Of a stretch of 64,000 nt of DNA, positions 12,930 to 25,544 are shown piece by piece. Each line of letters starts with the position of its first letter. Position 1 is the first letter of the stretch. Position numbers and translations under genes: made by a program. The DNA lies in the NCBI GenBank assembly GCA_005281725.1, contig SSBO01000001.1:11761475-11825474 (forward strand), given 5' to 3'. The notes under the pieces were generated by a model. That model worked only from the letters and a program-made list of their open reading frames with translations, was not told the DNA's origin and did no database searches. The stretch comes from Wuchereria bancrofti. Its lineage: Eukaryota; Nematoda; Chromadorea; Rhabditida; Onchocercidae.

Positions 12930-15900
12930 AATGGACAATTTTAATTGTTGTCATATGTTTTGATTAAAAAAGAGAAAAATGCGACAATAATTCAGTTCTT
13001 CTTTCTCATTCATATGGTTTGTCACAAGCTGCTAATCATCCAAAAGTGGAATGATTGTCTCGCATAAGCTTAACATTTTCAAATCATACATTAAATATTC
13101 AAACCGTAAGAAGGCCATTTTAAAAATTTGAAATAGAAAATTAGAACAGATGACGATGATTGTTTCTGATGTCACAAATACAATCATCAATGTGTAGCAA
13201 GAAAAAATTCATGAGAATTCACTCAAAAAAAAAAAAAAGAAAAAAACCAATTTATTCCACAATTGGAAATGCAAGAAAAAAAAATGAATAAATCTGATGG
13301 AATGATATTTTGAGCAATGTTCACTTCTTTTCTGAAGCGAAATACTTCTTCTTCCGTTTGGTCCTCTTTTAACCATATTTCCATTTTTCTATCATCCTAA
13401 GCAAATTGTTCATGTGACAAAAAGAAAAAGAAAGACATCACTTTTTTTAGAAATTAAAAATTTATTTTGAAATGAAATAAATTCATTCTTTAACTATATA
13501 AAATTTAATAAAATGGTAGCATTGTTTCATTCATACTTTGAAAAAAATTTTTTTTTTCATTAGAGTAAGAGTAAAAAATAATGTGAAAAACAAAAATTTC
13601 ATTTCATTTTTCATTATTCCAATGGCATTATAATTTAGCAAATGAAATTTTGCTAAATGATTTAAAAAAAAAAGTGGAAAACCTTGAAAATTTAACTGGA
13701 AAAAGTGCAATTGTATAACACTGCAAGTTTTCATAAGAGAAACTATCAAGAAAGAATAGAAATGAGGCAATGTGGAAAAGAGAAATGAAAAAAGCTTAAA
13801 TGATCATATGTTGCTGTTATTTCAAACACAAAACTTTTTCTTTTGTTTTTTTTTTTTCGTTTTTTTTTTTTGCGCAATAGAATTTGATTAACGCTCGCAA
13901 ACAAATACAAATATAATATGATATGATGGTTGTTGATCGATGTTTACCAATACAAATATTTGGTAATGTCAGTAAAAGCGGGTATGAAATCAATGATAGT
14001 AGTAGTTAGGAGGTGCGCAGAATGACTTCTTCACATGACAATTTCGAGGTCATTACAGTGATATTTTACATATCTCAATTATAATTTCTATTATTCTGAC
14101 AGATTAATAAAGTAAATTTTTATTTCACTAAAATTTGTATTAATGATCATATGTAATTTTTGTAAATTTAAAACTTTTTATTTACTAATATGCATGAAAA
14201 TATTTATTTTATAAAATACTAATCAGTGTAAAAGTTTTACTTAATAGTTTTTCTTTTTCTTTTCTTTTTTTTTTTGCTAAAAAAAAGTTAACAGTGAAAA
14301 AAGAATAGCATCATAAGAAAAGATGGCATAAGACCGTAAAGGTGTGTAAAGGGAACTGGATGAAAGGGTAGTTATAGAGGAAGAAAATAAAAAAAAAAAA
14401 AAAGGAAGAGAGGAATTTTATTTGAAAAGACGAGAAATCTAATGATTAGCGAGTGCAGTAGTTACCTGGAACCATGGAATGTAAACCTGTAGGCAAGAAT
14501 TGATAGCGTCAACAAAAGTGAAACTGTGTGCTCTTACCAATCATTGCATACATCTTTCGACACTTAACATTAATTAAATGAATTGACAGTCTTTTAAGAG
14601 AGTATTATTAATACAGTTTTAGATTACTGCAAATTGAAAAAAGGTTAAAGGGTAATGGCATTAATTTTTGAAAAATTCAAAAAATTTTTTTCATATATCA
14701 TATATAATTCATTTCTTATTCATTAATTATTCTTTTTTTTTTAAATTATTGAAATATCAAAAGTTTATTCTGTTTTTTTTTTTTTTTTTTTTGTAAGTCC
14801 AAAAATAGTAACATTATTTCTTTAATTTCAAAGTAATCTGAAAACTATAGCTTTTGGTACATGATAAAATAAATTTAAACAGTGAAAGTTCCTGAAAGAG
14901 TTAATTAGTTTAGATGTATGATAAAATGAAAGCAAAAAAAAAAAGTGATTAGTACAAAAAGTTTTAAAAATATAAGCTATCATTTTAATTTTAGTTCAAA
15001 ATTACAGAATGAAAAATGACTCACGAAAAGGATTTTTCCATCGATGATACGAATATAATATAAATGTTATGTAAGCATTAGAAAGGAGAAAAAAAAATGC
15101 TTAAATATCCTTGAAGAATTGCTTTTAATAAAAAAAAAGAGAAATCAAAGATTTTTTTCTTCCTATTTTTCAAGAATAAATCATAACATCAACAAAAATT
15201 TATTTATTATAGTTTTATCATAAATCAAAATAAAACTATGCAGCATATTTGTTAGCATCACAAATTTAACTCTGATCATTTGTATATAATAATATTGAAT
15301 TAATTTACAATTTCAAATTTAAATTTACAATTTTTTCAAATTCAATAGTGAAATTATTAAATTGAAATTGCTTCATTCATCTTCTCTTCTCAATCATTTC
15401 ATAACTTATAAATATTTTCCGTACAGATAATTCAAACATTTTCTCATTCTGTTTATGACTTTATTTGAATTCGATAAATAGAGCGATTCATGATATCGGA
15501 TAAAAAGATAGGCATGTAAAGAAGATGATACGAATGATAATAATTTTTATTTCAAGAAATCATTAATTCATTAGATGAATTGAAGGAAAAGAAATGAAAT
15601 TTTACACTTCTGATAAGTATTTTAAAATAAATCACTCTCGATGACTTCTAATTTAAGAATTTTTTGCACGAAAAAAAATCATTCTAATAGTATCAAATAG
15701 ATAGTATTGCTTCTTACAAGATTCCATAGATAAACATTATCAAAATTAAGAAAATTTAACGATTAGCTTATAGCATTATGCATTCAATGTTGTAAATTTA
15801 TTACATTTTTAAATTTAAAATTACATTTAAAATTTACATTTAAAAATGGATGCGATTTGTAAGTGCAAAATGCATAAATAACAGTCTGTTGTTATTTCAT

Positions 15901-16254
15901 ATTTCATAAAATGTGACATACATGGAGAGATAATAAATGTGACACATTCTTTTTTAATAACAATTATGTTAACAATAAGTACAATTTTTCTAAACTAAAA
16001 TTTAAAGATATATACAGAGAGTAATCAATTATCTAATATAAGAAATAATAATGAAGAATAAGCATTCAAGGTTTGATTTTGAGATCAAAAAGAAAAAAAT
16101 GTTAAATTAGATTTAAATAACAGAAGAAAACCAATCATATCATTTCAATATTATCATTTTATTCTATCCACACATAAACACACACACACATTCGTGATTA
16201 TATAGGAGGAAATCAACATAAAAAAGTATGTATATTCCAGCTGTTATCAAATAT

Positions 16255-16545
16255 CAAATACTTGCAGTAAGCAATTCAAATCAACAAATAGAAATGAATA
16301 GAACATCTAATAAATAAAATTAAAATAAGGAAATGAAAAGAAAAATGTACATTTGTTAGACTAATACATATTATTGTTATGCAAATAATATGATAATCAG
16401 AATTCCTTAGTTAAATAATACGACAGTTAGTAATCGATATGCATTAATTCACTGATATGTTAAATTATTTTAATTTTATTTTTTTTTATTTATTAGATGT
16501 TCTATTCATTTCTATTTTGTTGATTTGAATTGCTGCAAGTATTTG
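16255..16545. repeat. Foldback inverted repeat, arms about 72-79 bp (MITE-like)
   Basis: The left arm (16255-16326) starts CAAATACTTGCAG and contains GAAATGAATAGAACATCTAA. Its near-exact reverse complement occupies 16467-16545, ending CTGCAAGTATTTG. The arms differ by small indels: four extra bases near the outer end of the left arm, one extra A in the right arm, and a longer poly-T at the inner end of the right arm. The roughly 140 bp spacer has no open frame. The structure fits a foldback/MITE-type element or a long RNA hairpin; no flanking target-site duplication was confirmed. Confidence 0.8.
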
Positions 16546-18366
16546 ATTTTTATTAATTAATAAATTTTGTTAACAATTAATAAATTTTCTAAATACTAGT
16601 ATAATATTATATCAGTGTAAAAATATTAATTCATTGGTTAAATGATAGATGTGATTAGTTCAAGTAATATAAACTTAATTTAGCATCTTATGATAATATG
16701 TTTCATTTTTAATCAATTGTTAAATTCCAATCAGTTAACTAGGTCAATTCATATTATTATTTCCATAGTTTTCATTTCATTACGGTTTAATAGTTGTGAA
16801 AAATAGCAAAATGATATGTATGCATTTGTTAATTATATCTGACATTTATTGTTATTTCGAAATGCACCGTCAAATCTTTTACCATTTTGACCTTTTCATT
16901 TCAATTTGTGCAAATGCATTCCTTCTATTGTCATTCTTTTCTTTTTCTTTTTCTTTTTTTTTTTTAACAAATTTAAATTGATTGCTACAAAATCATAGAT
17001 TTTAATTTATTTGGTATTTTCATATGTTGAAAGATGTGATCATCATTCAGAGAAAAAATAGTAAATTTTCATTAAATTCACCGTCACTTTAATTATGAGA
17101 AAATTTCAAAGAGTAGAAGAGCAGTGATGTAATTAAAGAAATAAAGAAGTGATACTAATTGATCATTTGAATGATCGATGATTTATTGCTTCATTTTTAA
17201 TATCAACCAGATATTTCACTAAAAGTTAAATTTTAGATTAAAATGCAATAAAAAGCAATGCTTACAAATAGTACTGTACTTTAACATTCTTTTGTTTTCA
17301 CTTCTTCTATTTCAAAAATTAACTAAACACAACAAATAATTTTGAAAGATGACAAAGAGAAATAAATGAGTGAATTCGTTTTCAACAAAAAATACATTGA
17401 AAGTATTAAATTGAAATGATTAATATCATTGAAAGATTATTGAAAACATATTTGAAATGAATTCTTCTTTCAATTAATAATGTGAAATTCTTTCTTTTCA
17501 ATTCCTGAAATTTCAAAAAAAAAAAAGGAAACAAATAGACAATAAGAATTTATTTACAATTGCTAAAAATATTACATTAATTGGAAGTTAGCTATGGCTT
17601 AAATTAGAATTAGCCAAGCATAAAAGTATGGCTTTTTATTCCACTTGCAATATAATTGTATCACAAATATGAAAAATTCATATTTTCTAAAAAAAAAGGA
17701 AGAAAGAGAGAGAGGGAGAGGGAGAGAGAAAGAGAGAAAGGAGAAAGGAGGAAAGAGAGATTCTTAAAAGAAATTTCAAATATTTGTATATAACTATAAA
17801 GTATAAATGTTTAGAATTAATTTTGTCAGAGAGAATTTCTTACAGTAAAGTACACAATTTAGTACTTTTTCTTTATTCTTATATGTAATATTTTGTAAAG
17901 AATAATTAATTTATAACAGTAAATGAGATTAATTAATTTAATATGAAAATTTACTTTCAGATTTATTGTCATTTTCAGTATTTCTTCAATATCTTTTAAA
18001 TTTGGAATTTTAAATCTAAAACTTTTCACATCTTTCATTCTCTTTCACTCTCTCTCTCTCTTTCTCCTTTTCTCTTCATCTTTCTTCCCATTTTCTATAG
18101 ATTTAAACATTCATTTCCTGCAATATTTTGAGTGAAATTTTAGATAAAATTAAAAAATAATATAGCAAAAAACAATAAATATTATGAAATAATGTTTACA
18201 GTAAGATTTATTGTAATGGCAAAAAAAAAATGCCCCTAAAATATATTTTTTCTTTCTTTCTCTGAAATTAGAAGAATATATAATAAGCTAATGACACTAA
18301 ATTAATAGCATCTATTACTAATTATAATTTTTTTAAATTTCACGAATTATACGGAAATATTGGAAA

Positions 18367-18461
18367 ACGTGAGGAAATATTACGTGGGATAGTCGTTTTC
18401 ATCGTAATGCAACGAAATAGCAAAATGTAAGGTTACGCATGGGACGAGGAGGTTTTACGTG
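18367..18461 (+). promoter_or_regulatory. Candidate GRWD1 upstream region with three ACGTG motifs
   Basis: ACGTG occurs at 18367-18371, 18382-18386 and 18457-18461, all in the same orientation and about 200-300 bp before the GRWD1 ATG. The interval 18,350-18,480 is also richer in CpG than the sequence around it. ACGTG is the core of bZIP, bHLH and HIF-type binding sites. The role is inferred from position and clustering only. Confidence 0.35.
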
Positions 18462-18665
18462 TGATAGAGATTTCGGGGAATTTATATGTTAGCTTAATTT
18501 TTATAGTAGTTAATTTGATGATGTTAAATGTTTTTGAAAATTGATATGGCTGGTATTATTGTCATAAGATAACTGATTATAGGATTTGTTGAAATTGAAC
18601 ACTTCAAAAGTAGAATGGCATAAATTTGACGAGTAATCATTTCTGTACTTAAAAAGTTTTGCAGA

Positions 18666-21600
18666 ATGGAAGAAGATTCAGCAGAACGATATAATGAAAT
18701 AGAAATGATGGATGATGAGGAGGAAAGAAAGAAGGCAAAAAATGGCAAGAAAAAGGTAATTTAATGATGAATATAAAGTTCAAATTAACAAATAAATTTT
18801 TATCCATGACTTATCAAAATTACTTTACTTAATGAAGAATGCTAACTTGTTTTTCTTAAAAAGTGAAGTTTATTAAAAAACTTGTTATTGCTGTACGGAT
18901 GAATAGATAATCTTGAAATTTGTGCTTTTTTTGATTTGAATTAATTGAAATTAAGGTTTACATTCCTGGTGTAAGTCGTCCATTGCGTGAAGATGAAGAT
19001 TGGGATTTTGATCCTGAAGCATATCACTTATATCACAGTTTTGAAACAAGTAATATTCTTTATTGTGCTTTTCTGGACTCATTTCACTTGATGTTATAGC
19101 TATTTCATCAGTTCAAGACAGACAGTCGGATGTAAGGATCTGTACGGCTACTATTAGGAGGTTTAACTACTACTAGAAAACTATTAGCACTGAGGGATTT
19201 AAGGCGTCAATTCATTTTCAAAAGATAAAATATCAGTTGAAACTAACAGATAGTTGGATAAGCAGGTGTCTCTTATGTTTGTAGATGTGAAGTTTTACTT
19301 TTAGGATGGCCTTGTCTTAGCTTTGACACAATTACTGATGATCTTGGCGATAATCGTACTGGTTTCCCAATGAGCTGTTATTTGGTTGGCGGAACGCAAG
19401 CTGAAAAAGCAACAAACAACGAGTTAATTGTGATGAAACTGTCAAATTTGAACCGAATTGAAGGTTTTATTTAAGAATTGAACTATCAAAAATCGTGTAG
19501 ATTTGCATGAGCAGATATCATTCTCACATATATGATAACATAGGAAACACTGCAATATATATGGATCAGGTTTTCCTGATATTCATTTTGTTCTGTGTGC
19601 ATTTAGAAATACAAAAATTGAAATACCGTCATATTTTCCCTGCTGGGTATCTCTAAACACTTTGCGCAGTATAATATGAGTTTGACTCAAAACTTTAAGC
19701 AGTCTAATTTTGGAAAATTAGTTTAATAATGGAAATAATGTTTCTTTTTTTGGTTCAGGTGATGAAGCGTCTGATAGTGAGGATGATCTTGAAGAAAGTC
19801 CTCAAAACAAAGAACCTCAACTTCACGCTGTAGCCATTCCACATATTGGCACTGTCAATCGTGTGAAAGTATGTTTAATTTCGATTTTCTACTAGTAATA
19901 GTCGAAATAATATCTCTTAATTCTGATCTTGAAAGAATCATTTCTGACATGAGCCATCGCTTACTGCAACTTAATGTGACTCTATCATTTCACAGTGCCA
20001 CTTTGTCACTTCATTAATTTCATCTGCAGGAACAGAAGTATTAAAGGCTTCTGAACTTTGAGAAATAATTTCAAGATTTTTATTTGAATTTACGAGACTA
20101 CAAATCTTATACATTTGAAACATCTCAGACAACTACTCTTGGTCAAAGCAAAGTGTGTGCTGCATTCAGTAGCCAAGGAAAAGTAACATTATGGAATCTT
20201 ACTCAAGCAATGGAAGAAATATCCAGTGCGGAAGGACGTGATCGCATTATGAAACGCCCAAAAGAACGACCTTTCTTCTCATTCATTGGTCATCAGGCTG
20301 AAGGATATGCTTTATCATGGTCACCGCTTAAAATGGGTTTGTATTTCTGTGCTTACGTTTCTTTTTTATTTCGACATCACTTTTTTTCTTTTTACTATCG
20401 TTTGTATGGAGGAATATTTCTAAGAAGCCCAAATGATTTGCTGCTGTCTTTCACTACTTTGAAGCAACAGTGCTTTTTACGTAATTCTTAGTAATAAAAA
20501 GTAGCATACTACTGAGAAAACTGCAATTTTTTTTTTTTAGGAAAGCTTGCATCTGGTGACATCAGACATAAAATACATTTGTGGACGATGGCTGAAGGTG
20601 GTCAATGGGTTGTTGACCAGAAACCTCTTACCGGACACATGGATTCTGTAGAGGATCTCTGTTGGTCACCAACGGAAGAAACAATGCTTGCTTCATGTTC
20701 GGCAGACCATAGTATCAAACTTTGGGATACAAGGTTTCTTTGAAAATTCTTTGGAAATTTTTTTCAGGATTCGTTCTCTTTCGCTAAGTGGAAGCGAAAC
20801 GAAATATTTCAATATTTCTCTTTCGCAGTATCGCGATCAGATATTTCAATTTTGTTTCAGGACTTGTCAAAAACTATGAATTTTTTAGAGAAATTAATGT
20901 GAGCTTTATTATTGAGGTCTCCACCGTCGGATGCCTGTGTTTGCACTGTAGAAAATGCTCACAAATCACATGCAAATGTTATATCATGGAACAAATTTGA
21001 ACCGCTGATAGTAAGTGGTGGTGACGACACGACGTTAAATGTATGGTCACTTAAAACTATGCAGGTCGGTTCAAATGAATCCTTCATTATTAATGTTTAT
21101 TTTTTGTCTTATATAAGATCAAATTATAGTATATATGACTCAGCATAACAAAGACTCACTGACTAGAAACAAAAATCAACTTTGTGATGCCATATTAGGT
21201 ATGCTTAGTGCGCAGGGATTACCAAAATTGCGCATTAAAAAAAAACGAAAAAGTGATATTTATATGGAATTTCTTACACCACAGTGAATAAAAATATTTG
21301 AATTGATTCCACGAACTTGTTGAAAGGATTTCTTTAAGTCAAATATATGTTTGTGAAAATATTTCTTAACAAAATATTGACAAACAATACATTGAAGGTT
21401 CAGAAGTGCTATTTTGTATGTTTCAGTACAAAGAGCCTGTTGCTCGGTTTAAACAGCATAAAGCACCCATCACGTCCGTGGAATGGTCGCCTCATGAAAC
21501 GACAACATTGATAGCATCTGGAGAAGATAATCAAGTAACTATTTGGGATTTAGCTCTCGAAGCCGATTCGAATGAAAATATTGCGGAAGTACCTCCACAG

Positions 21601-21990
21601 TTGTTGTTTGTTCATATGGGACAACAGGAAGTGAAAGAGGTGACATTTTTAAAATATTTGGAATACAAATATAGAGGAAGCTTCCAAGAAATTTACTGTT
21701 CCAAATTTTTCCAGTCCTTCGAAAGGTATACATACTCTAATGTTAGCAATAAATATGGGAAAAGAAGCAAAAAATGGAGTAGTCCACTGTCACATTTCAT
21801 ATAACAGGGATTCGAAAATAAACTAGGAAGTATTTTCGGAAAAATCAAGCTGAAAATCACCTTTCAGGCTTTATTATATTGGTGGCTAATAAAGTTCTGA
21901 TTTCAGGTGCATTGGCACAGTCAAATCCCGGGTTTTGCGATCACAACTGCATTATCCGGTTTCAACGTATTCAAACCGACAAATTTATGA
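18666..21990 (+). CDS. GRWD1: Glutamate-rich WD repeat protein 1 orthologue (ribosome biogenesis / histone-binding)
   Basis: Nine exons close in phase to 432 residues: 18666-18755, 18956-19049, 19305-19463, 19759-19868, 20129-20336, 20541-20733, 20917-21064, 21427-21639, 21907-21990. Human GRWD1 is of similar length (about 446). The order of parts matches the family: an acidic/basic N-terminus ending KKAKNGKKK, a CAF1-type histone-binding region (WPCLSFDTITDDLGDNRT, about residues 63-80), an acidic linker (DSEDDLEE) and then a WD40 propeller. Blades are marked by VTLWNL, KIHLW, SIKLWD, LNVWS and VTIWD, with GH turns before blades two and three. The protein ends in the conserved TALSGFNVFKP. 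The family (yeast Rrb1) works in nucleolar 60S assembly, chaperoning uL3, and binds histones. The ATG follows a TTTTGCAG acceptor by one base, suggesting trans-splicing. An AATAAA lies at 22164-22169. Tail-to-tail with CIAO3. Confidence 0.95.
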
Positions 21991-22516
21991 CTTATTTACA
22001 CAAAGTTATCTTGCAGATTGTTATTTGTACCTTTCCTTTTTTGTTGGTTCGTTGCCAAATTACACTTTTTTTTCGTAATATGTGAAGCTTCAACGATTAT
22101 CCATTGGTTTCAAAATGTCAGATTAACTTATGGGTGTATCGAACCAGTTCTAATTTTGTTATGAATAAATCTTGTTAAATGAATTCTAAGTCACAGTTTT
22201 CCCAAATTATTTCATAAAAACCTGGTTTGCTAACAGATTAGAAGGAATGTTTGGAGGATATTGTTACTTACTCATAGCATCCTGCTTTTCCGAGCGAAAA
22301 AAATTGATCACTTCCTTTTCATATCAAAAATGTGTTACATACATGAAAGATTTTTTACTCTTTGTGATCGTCTTAATCACATTTAATATCATATCACAGA
22401 TGCACATTCGGTCTTCCCACTCATTTTTGACCGATGTATTCATATACTCGACTTCATATCAACTGATCATCATCAAATGCCGATCTGGCTTCTCCATCTG
22501 TTAATTCCCACATAAT
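21991..22516. other. Convergent intergenic region between GRWD1 and CIAO3
   Basis: About 525 bp holding both 3' untranslated regions. A short plus-strand open frame (22247-22504) has no recognisable domain and no acceptor before it, and is regarded as chance. Confidence 0.7.
22164..22169 (+). terminator. Polyadenylation signal AATAAA for GRWD1
   Basis: Canonical AATAAA 174 bases after the GRWD1 stop codon, with no further plus-strand gene before the convergent CIAO3 end. Confidence 0.6.
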
Positions 22517-25119
22517 TCACCAGTTCGTGCTTATTCTGTCAGCATCACTTTTCACCACTGCATGGTACTTCGTATAAAGTAAATTCATCCAATCTGGATT
22601 CAATATTGACCATTCTTCTTTCACACGTTCTAATTCCTCTTCCATTTCTGAATTATCTTCTGAGCATGACAAGTTAATTGCGTCTAAAAGTTGTTTTCTT
22701 TCTTCAATTGATGCACTACGAATTTGTCCGCCACCATTAATACATCCTGATGGACAAGCCATGATTTCAACATAATCATAATTGCATTTGGAACGTTTCA
22801 ATTTCTGCACTTGGTTTTGGATGTTACGAAATCCATAGCATTTTGCCACGGAAAGCACAATTGTTTCACCATCTATTGCTTCAATGATTTCCCAATTTTT
22901 GTCCCTGTAAAACTTAGTCTATCACTATCCTTCAGTCTTCAAAAATACAGTCTACATGTTAGATTATCTCTTTTGTTTCATGCATCTCAAACATGTTACC
23001 ATTTAGCAATAAAAATACAATTAGATAAGAATCAAAAAATACTGAGGCTTAAGAAAGTAAAGAAACCTTCAAAAAAATTCTATCTTCAACTTACTTTATA
23101 GTTCTCTTCAATTCCAATGGTGTTTTTGATTCTTCAACAAATCGTTTCACAATGTATTCAGCGTACCCACCAGAAGAGCCTCCCTCTGAACTTATTATCT
23201 TCCCATTCTCCAGTGCATTTAGCCAACCCACTTTTCCAGCGACAGAAAAACTCTCTGTTGAGCTACATTCATCCAAAATTGCATCCACTTCCCCTAAAAT
23301 ACCATCGGTAAGAACAAATTTGGGAAATTAATGAGTTGTAAGTGGAGAGACAAAGATCGAAACTCAGAGTCATAAATAAAATAGGAATAGATATTTAAAG
23401 ACCTGCTGACCTGTACTTAAAACGCAGTCAACTTCACGGCAGTTAAAGTGATTCCCGGAATGCGAGCGCGCAGCCTCAAGTTTCTTGTCAAAACAAGGCA
23501 TAACAGAAGCATGAAATATCTCTTCCGGTCTCACATTAAACTTCCTGAAAATTCAAGCTTATGCTAAGCAAAAAGGTTCATTTGATAGCTCTCAAAACCC
23601 GCGATTTAATCTTAAGGCATAGATTTATAAAAAAAAAAAAATCAAATAAGGTTAAAATGATTTCAAATTAACACTAAAATTTAACTCCAGAATTGAGCAA
23701 AATAGATGTTTGGAAGACATTTACTGCAATTTCTTGTCAAAACATGGCATAGCAAAGGACATGAAATTGAAAAAAGAACAGAAGAATGTCAAGAAAAAGT
23801 CTTGAAAAGAACCTTGCTAGATAGTCTTTCACAAGTGCGCCCATCATGGCTTGTGGTGACCGCACACGGCTAATATGAGGGATAAGTAATGTTCCATGAG
23901 TTTTCTCAGCATAGCATACTAAAAAACTAAAGGTTAGCAACTACGTTAAAAAAGGTTATAAGCACAATATTTGATTTATATAAAAATGTTGTGTTTGAGC
24001 AGCAGAAAAAAAGAAAGTAATATGAAATCTCTCAAAATCGATTTTTAGATCATTATATGATAATGAATGAAATATCAGAATCAGATAAAGTTAAGATTAA
24101 AGATTAAATCTTAATCAATGTTAAGATTAAAGGTTATAACTTACCGAAACCTGGACAAACACCCGTAAAAATTGGTCGCTGCAACTGAGACTCCTTAAAT
24201 TCATCATAAGAAAGTGATAAAGTTAATAGCCTTCCAAAGCTTGAATCAACAACATATTTTATTCCCATATTCTTGAAAATTCTGGCAATGAGTCTCACTG
24301 CTTCTGACAGATGACAACCACGTTTATACGCAATGGATGCTATTGACTGCGGCGAAACGGTCATTACGCTCAACTTCGCCTTTGCCAAACCCTCCAGAAA
24401 CTTTAGTTTCGATTGTTCCTGAATAATAAAACAATAAAAATTCATTAAAAGATCCCAGAACCTAATATATAAAAGTTACTTATTTACGACAATGCAAGAC
24501 AATATGTGCAAAAACAAAAAATTTTTTTTATTTGCGTTCGTTTCCACTGTTTGTTAACACCCTAAATTATAATGAAAACACCACTGATATATATTACATT
24601 CTTCCTTAATAAACTAATTTGTTACAGTAAGCCGTGCAAAATTACATTATGCAAATTTTGTGATGAGATATGGAAAATACCGTAACGGAGAAGGAAAAAG
24701 CAATATAACAGTCAGTGTAAACAAATCATTAAGATTTCAAAGTATCACTAACCTTAATAAGTACCGTTTCTGCACTTGTAATACATCCACTACATGCCAG
24801 GCAGTCCTTTAATGTAATCTCTACTTTCTTTACTGCATTATCATCAACTTTCTTTGATCGACTTCTAACTCGAATTTGAACTTCTACATCTGATTCCTTC
24901 GACTGAAGTGGTAAGATGCATGCCTAAAAAATATCGTACTAGTTTCCAGAAAATTTTTTCAAATTAACTCTCTAAAAATCTGACAACTCATAACAACCTA
25001 TTTTTTTAAAACCTAAAGATTAAAATAAAAACCAAGCAAACCTGTGAAGGAGCAATAAAATCGCTGACGTTTGAAATTTTGATAATTCCGCTGAAACCAG
25101 AATCATCATCATCATTCAT
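22517..25119 (-). CDS. oxy-4: CIAO3/NARFL, cytosolic Fe-S cluster assembly factor (iron-only hydrogenase-like; C. elegans OXY-4 type)
   Basis: Seven minus-strand exons close in phase to 449 residues: 25119-25042, 24923-24753, 24418-24145, 23918-23813, 23544-23411, 23293-23095, 22904-22517 (TGA). The family (yeast Nar1, human CIAO3, about 476 aa) binds two 4Fe-4S clusters and passes clusters from the scaffold to the CIA targeting complex in the cytosol. The N-terminal cluster ligands are present: C28, then C67-x2-C70-x2-C73 (DCLACSGC). The C-terminal hydrogenase-like cluster ligands are also present: C171 (TGVCPGF), C228 (VMPCFDKK), and C371 and C375 ([13 protein letters not shown]). The C-terminal residue is Trp, as in human. 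The ATG follows a TTTTTAG acceptor by two bases, marking a trans-splice site; this and the same-strand neighbour TRAPPC2L suggest an operon. The intron after the fourth exon holds a decayed copy of the MPCFDKK exon. Confidence 0.96.
23730..23767 (-). pseudogene. Relic duplicate of a CIAO3 exon fragment inside a CIAO3 intron
   Basis: This intronic segment closely resembles 23481-23517 of the fifth exon (about four in five bases agree). On the minus strand both read through ATGCC-TGTTTTGACAAGAAA, encoding MPCFDKK, the motif with a cluster-ligand cysteine. The intronic copy has one extra base just before the ATG, which breaks the frame, and no usable donor. It is best read as the remnant of a tandem exon duplication rather than an alternative exon. 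Confidence 0.65.
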
Positions 25120-25120
25120 C

Positions 25121-25123
25121 CCT
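25121..25123 (-). other. Probable trans-splice acceptor for CIAO3
   Basis: On the minus strand CTTTTTAG is followed by GG and then the CIAO3 ATG, giving a near-zero 5' leader. There is no good upstream coding exon in phase. This arrangement is typical of spliced-leader acceptance in nematodes, especially for a downstream gene in an operon. Confidence 0.5.
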
Positions 25124-25544
25124 AAAAAGTACCCAGCATTTAACAAATTCAAATAGTTCTACTCAGTGGGAATATAAGTACAAGATCTTTAAATGGGGAA
25201 ATACTTGATAAAACACTAGCTGTAAGATAAAATATCAACGTTTTTCAACATCAACTGCATTATCAATTAAGTATCTTACCTGAAAAAAAAACGTAAGCCA
25301 AAAAATTTGATACAGTACTACTATTAACAAGAAATCAGGAAAAAAAATAAATATTTTCAAATTATCAATGCAAACTAAGCTAGTTTTCACAACAAATGTG
25401 TTTTTTTGAAAATTTATCAGATTATCATTTTATCACTTCAAATTATTGGCAGAAAAATTACAAACATCGTTATGACCAGAAATTGTTACACATATCACTG
25501 AATAATACATTACGACAAAGTCAGCTTAAGTAAATAAATTTCCA

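Larger units (their letters stand above)
956..18664. other. 17.7 kb AT-rich stretch without a convincing gene
   Basis: Very AT-rich sequence with poly-A/T runs, GA/TC microsatellites and scattered short open frames whose translations are mostly Phe/Lys/Ser/Ile/Asn, as expected from composition. No conserved protein was recognised on either strand. It lies upstream of both the fibronectin III gene (minus) and GRWD1 (plus), so it can hold regulatory sequence or non-coding 5' exons for either. Distinct structures inside it (a tandem duplication, a foldback repeat, a CACCGC island and GA tracts) are listed separately. Confidence 0.7.

Noticed and set aside
18524..18748. 74-codon minus-strand open frame
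   Set aside because: Antisense of the first GRWD1 exon and its leader.
22247..22504. 85-codon plus-strand open frame
   Set aside because: Lies in the shared 3' region of two convergent genes, with no domain and no splice sites.
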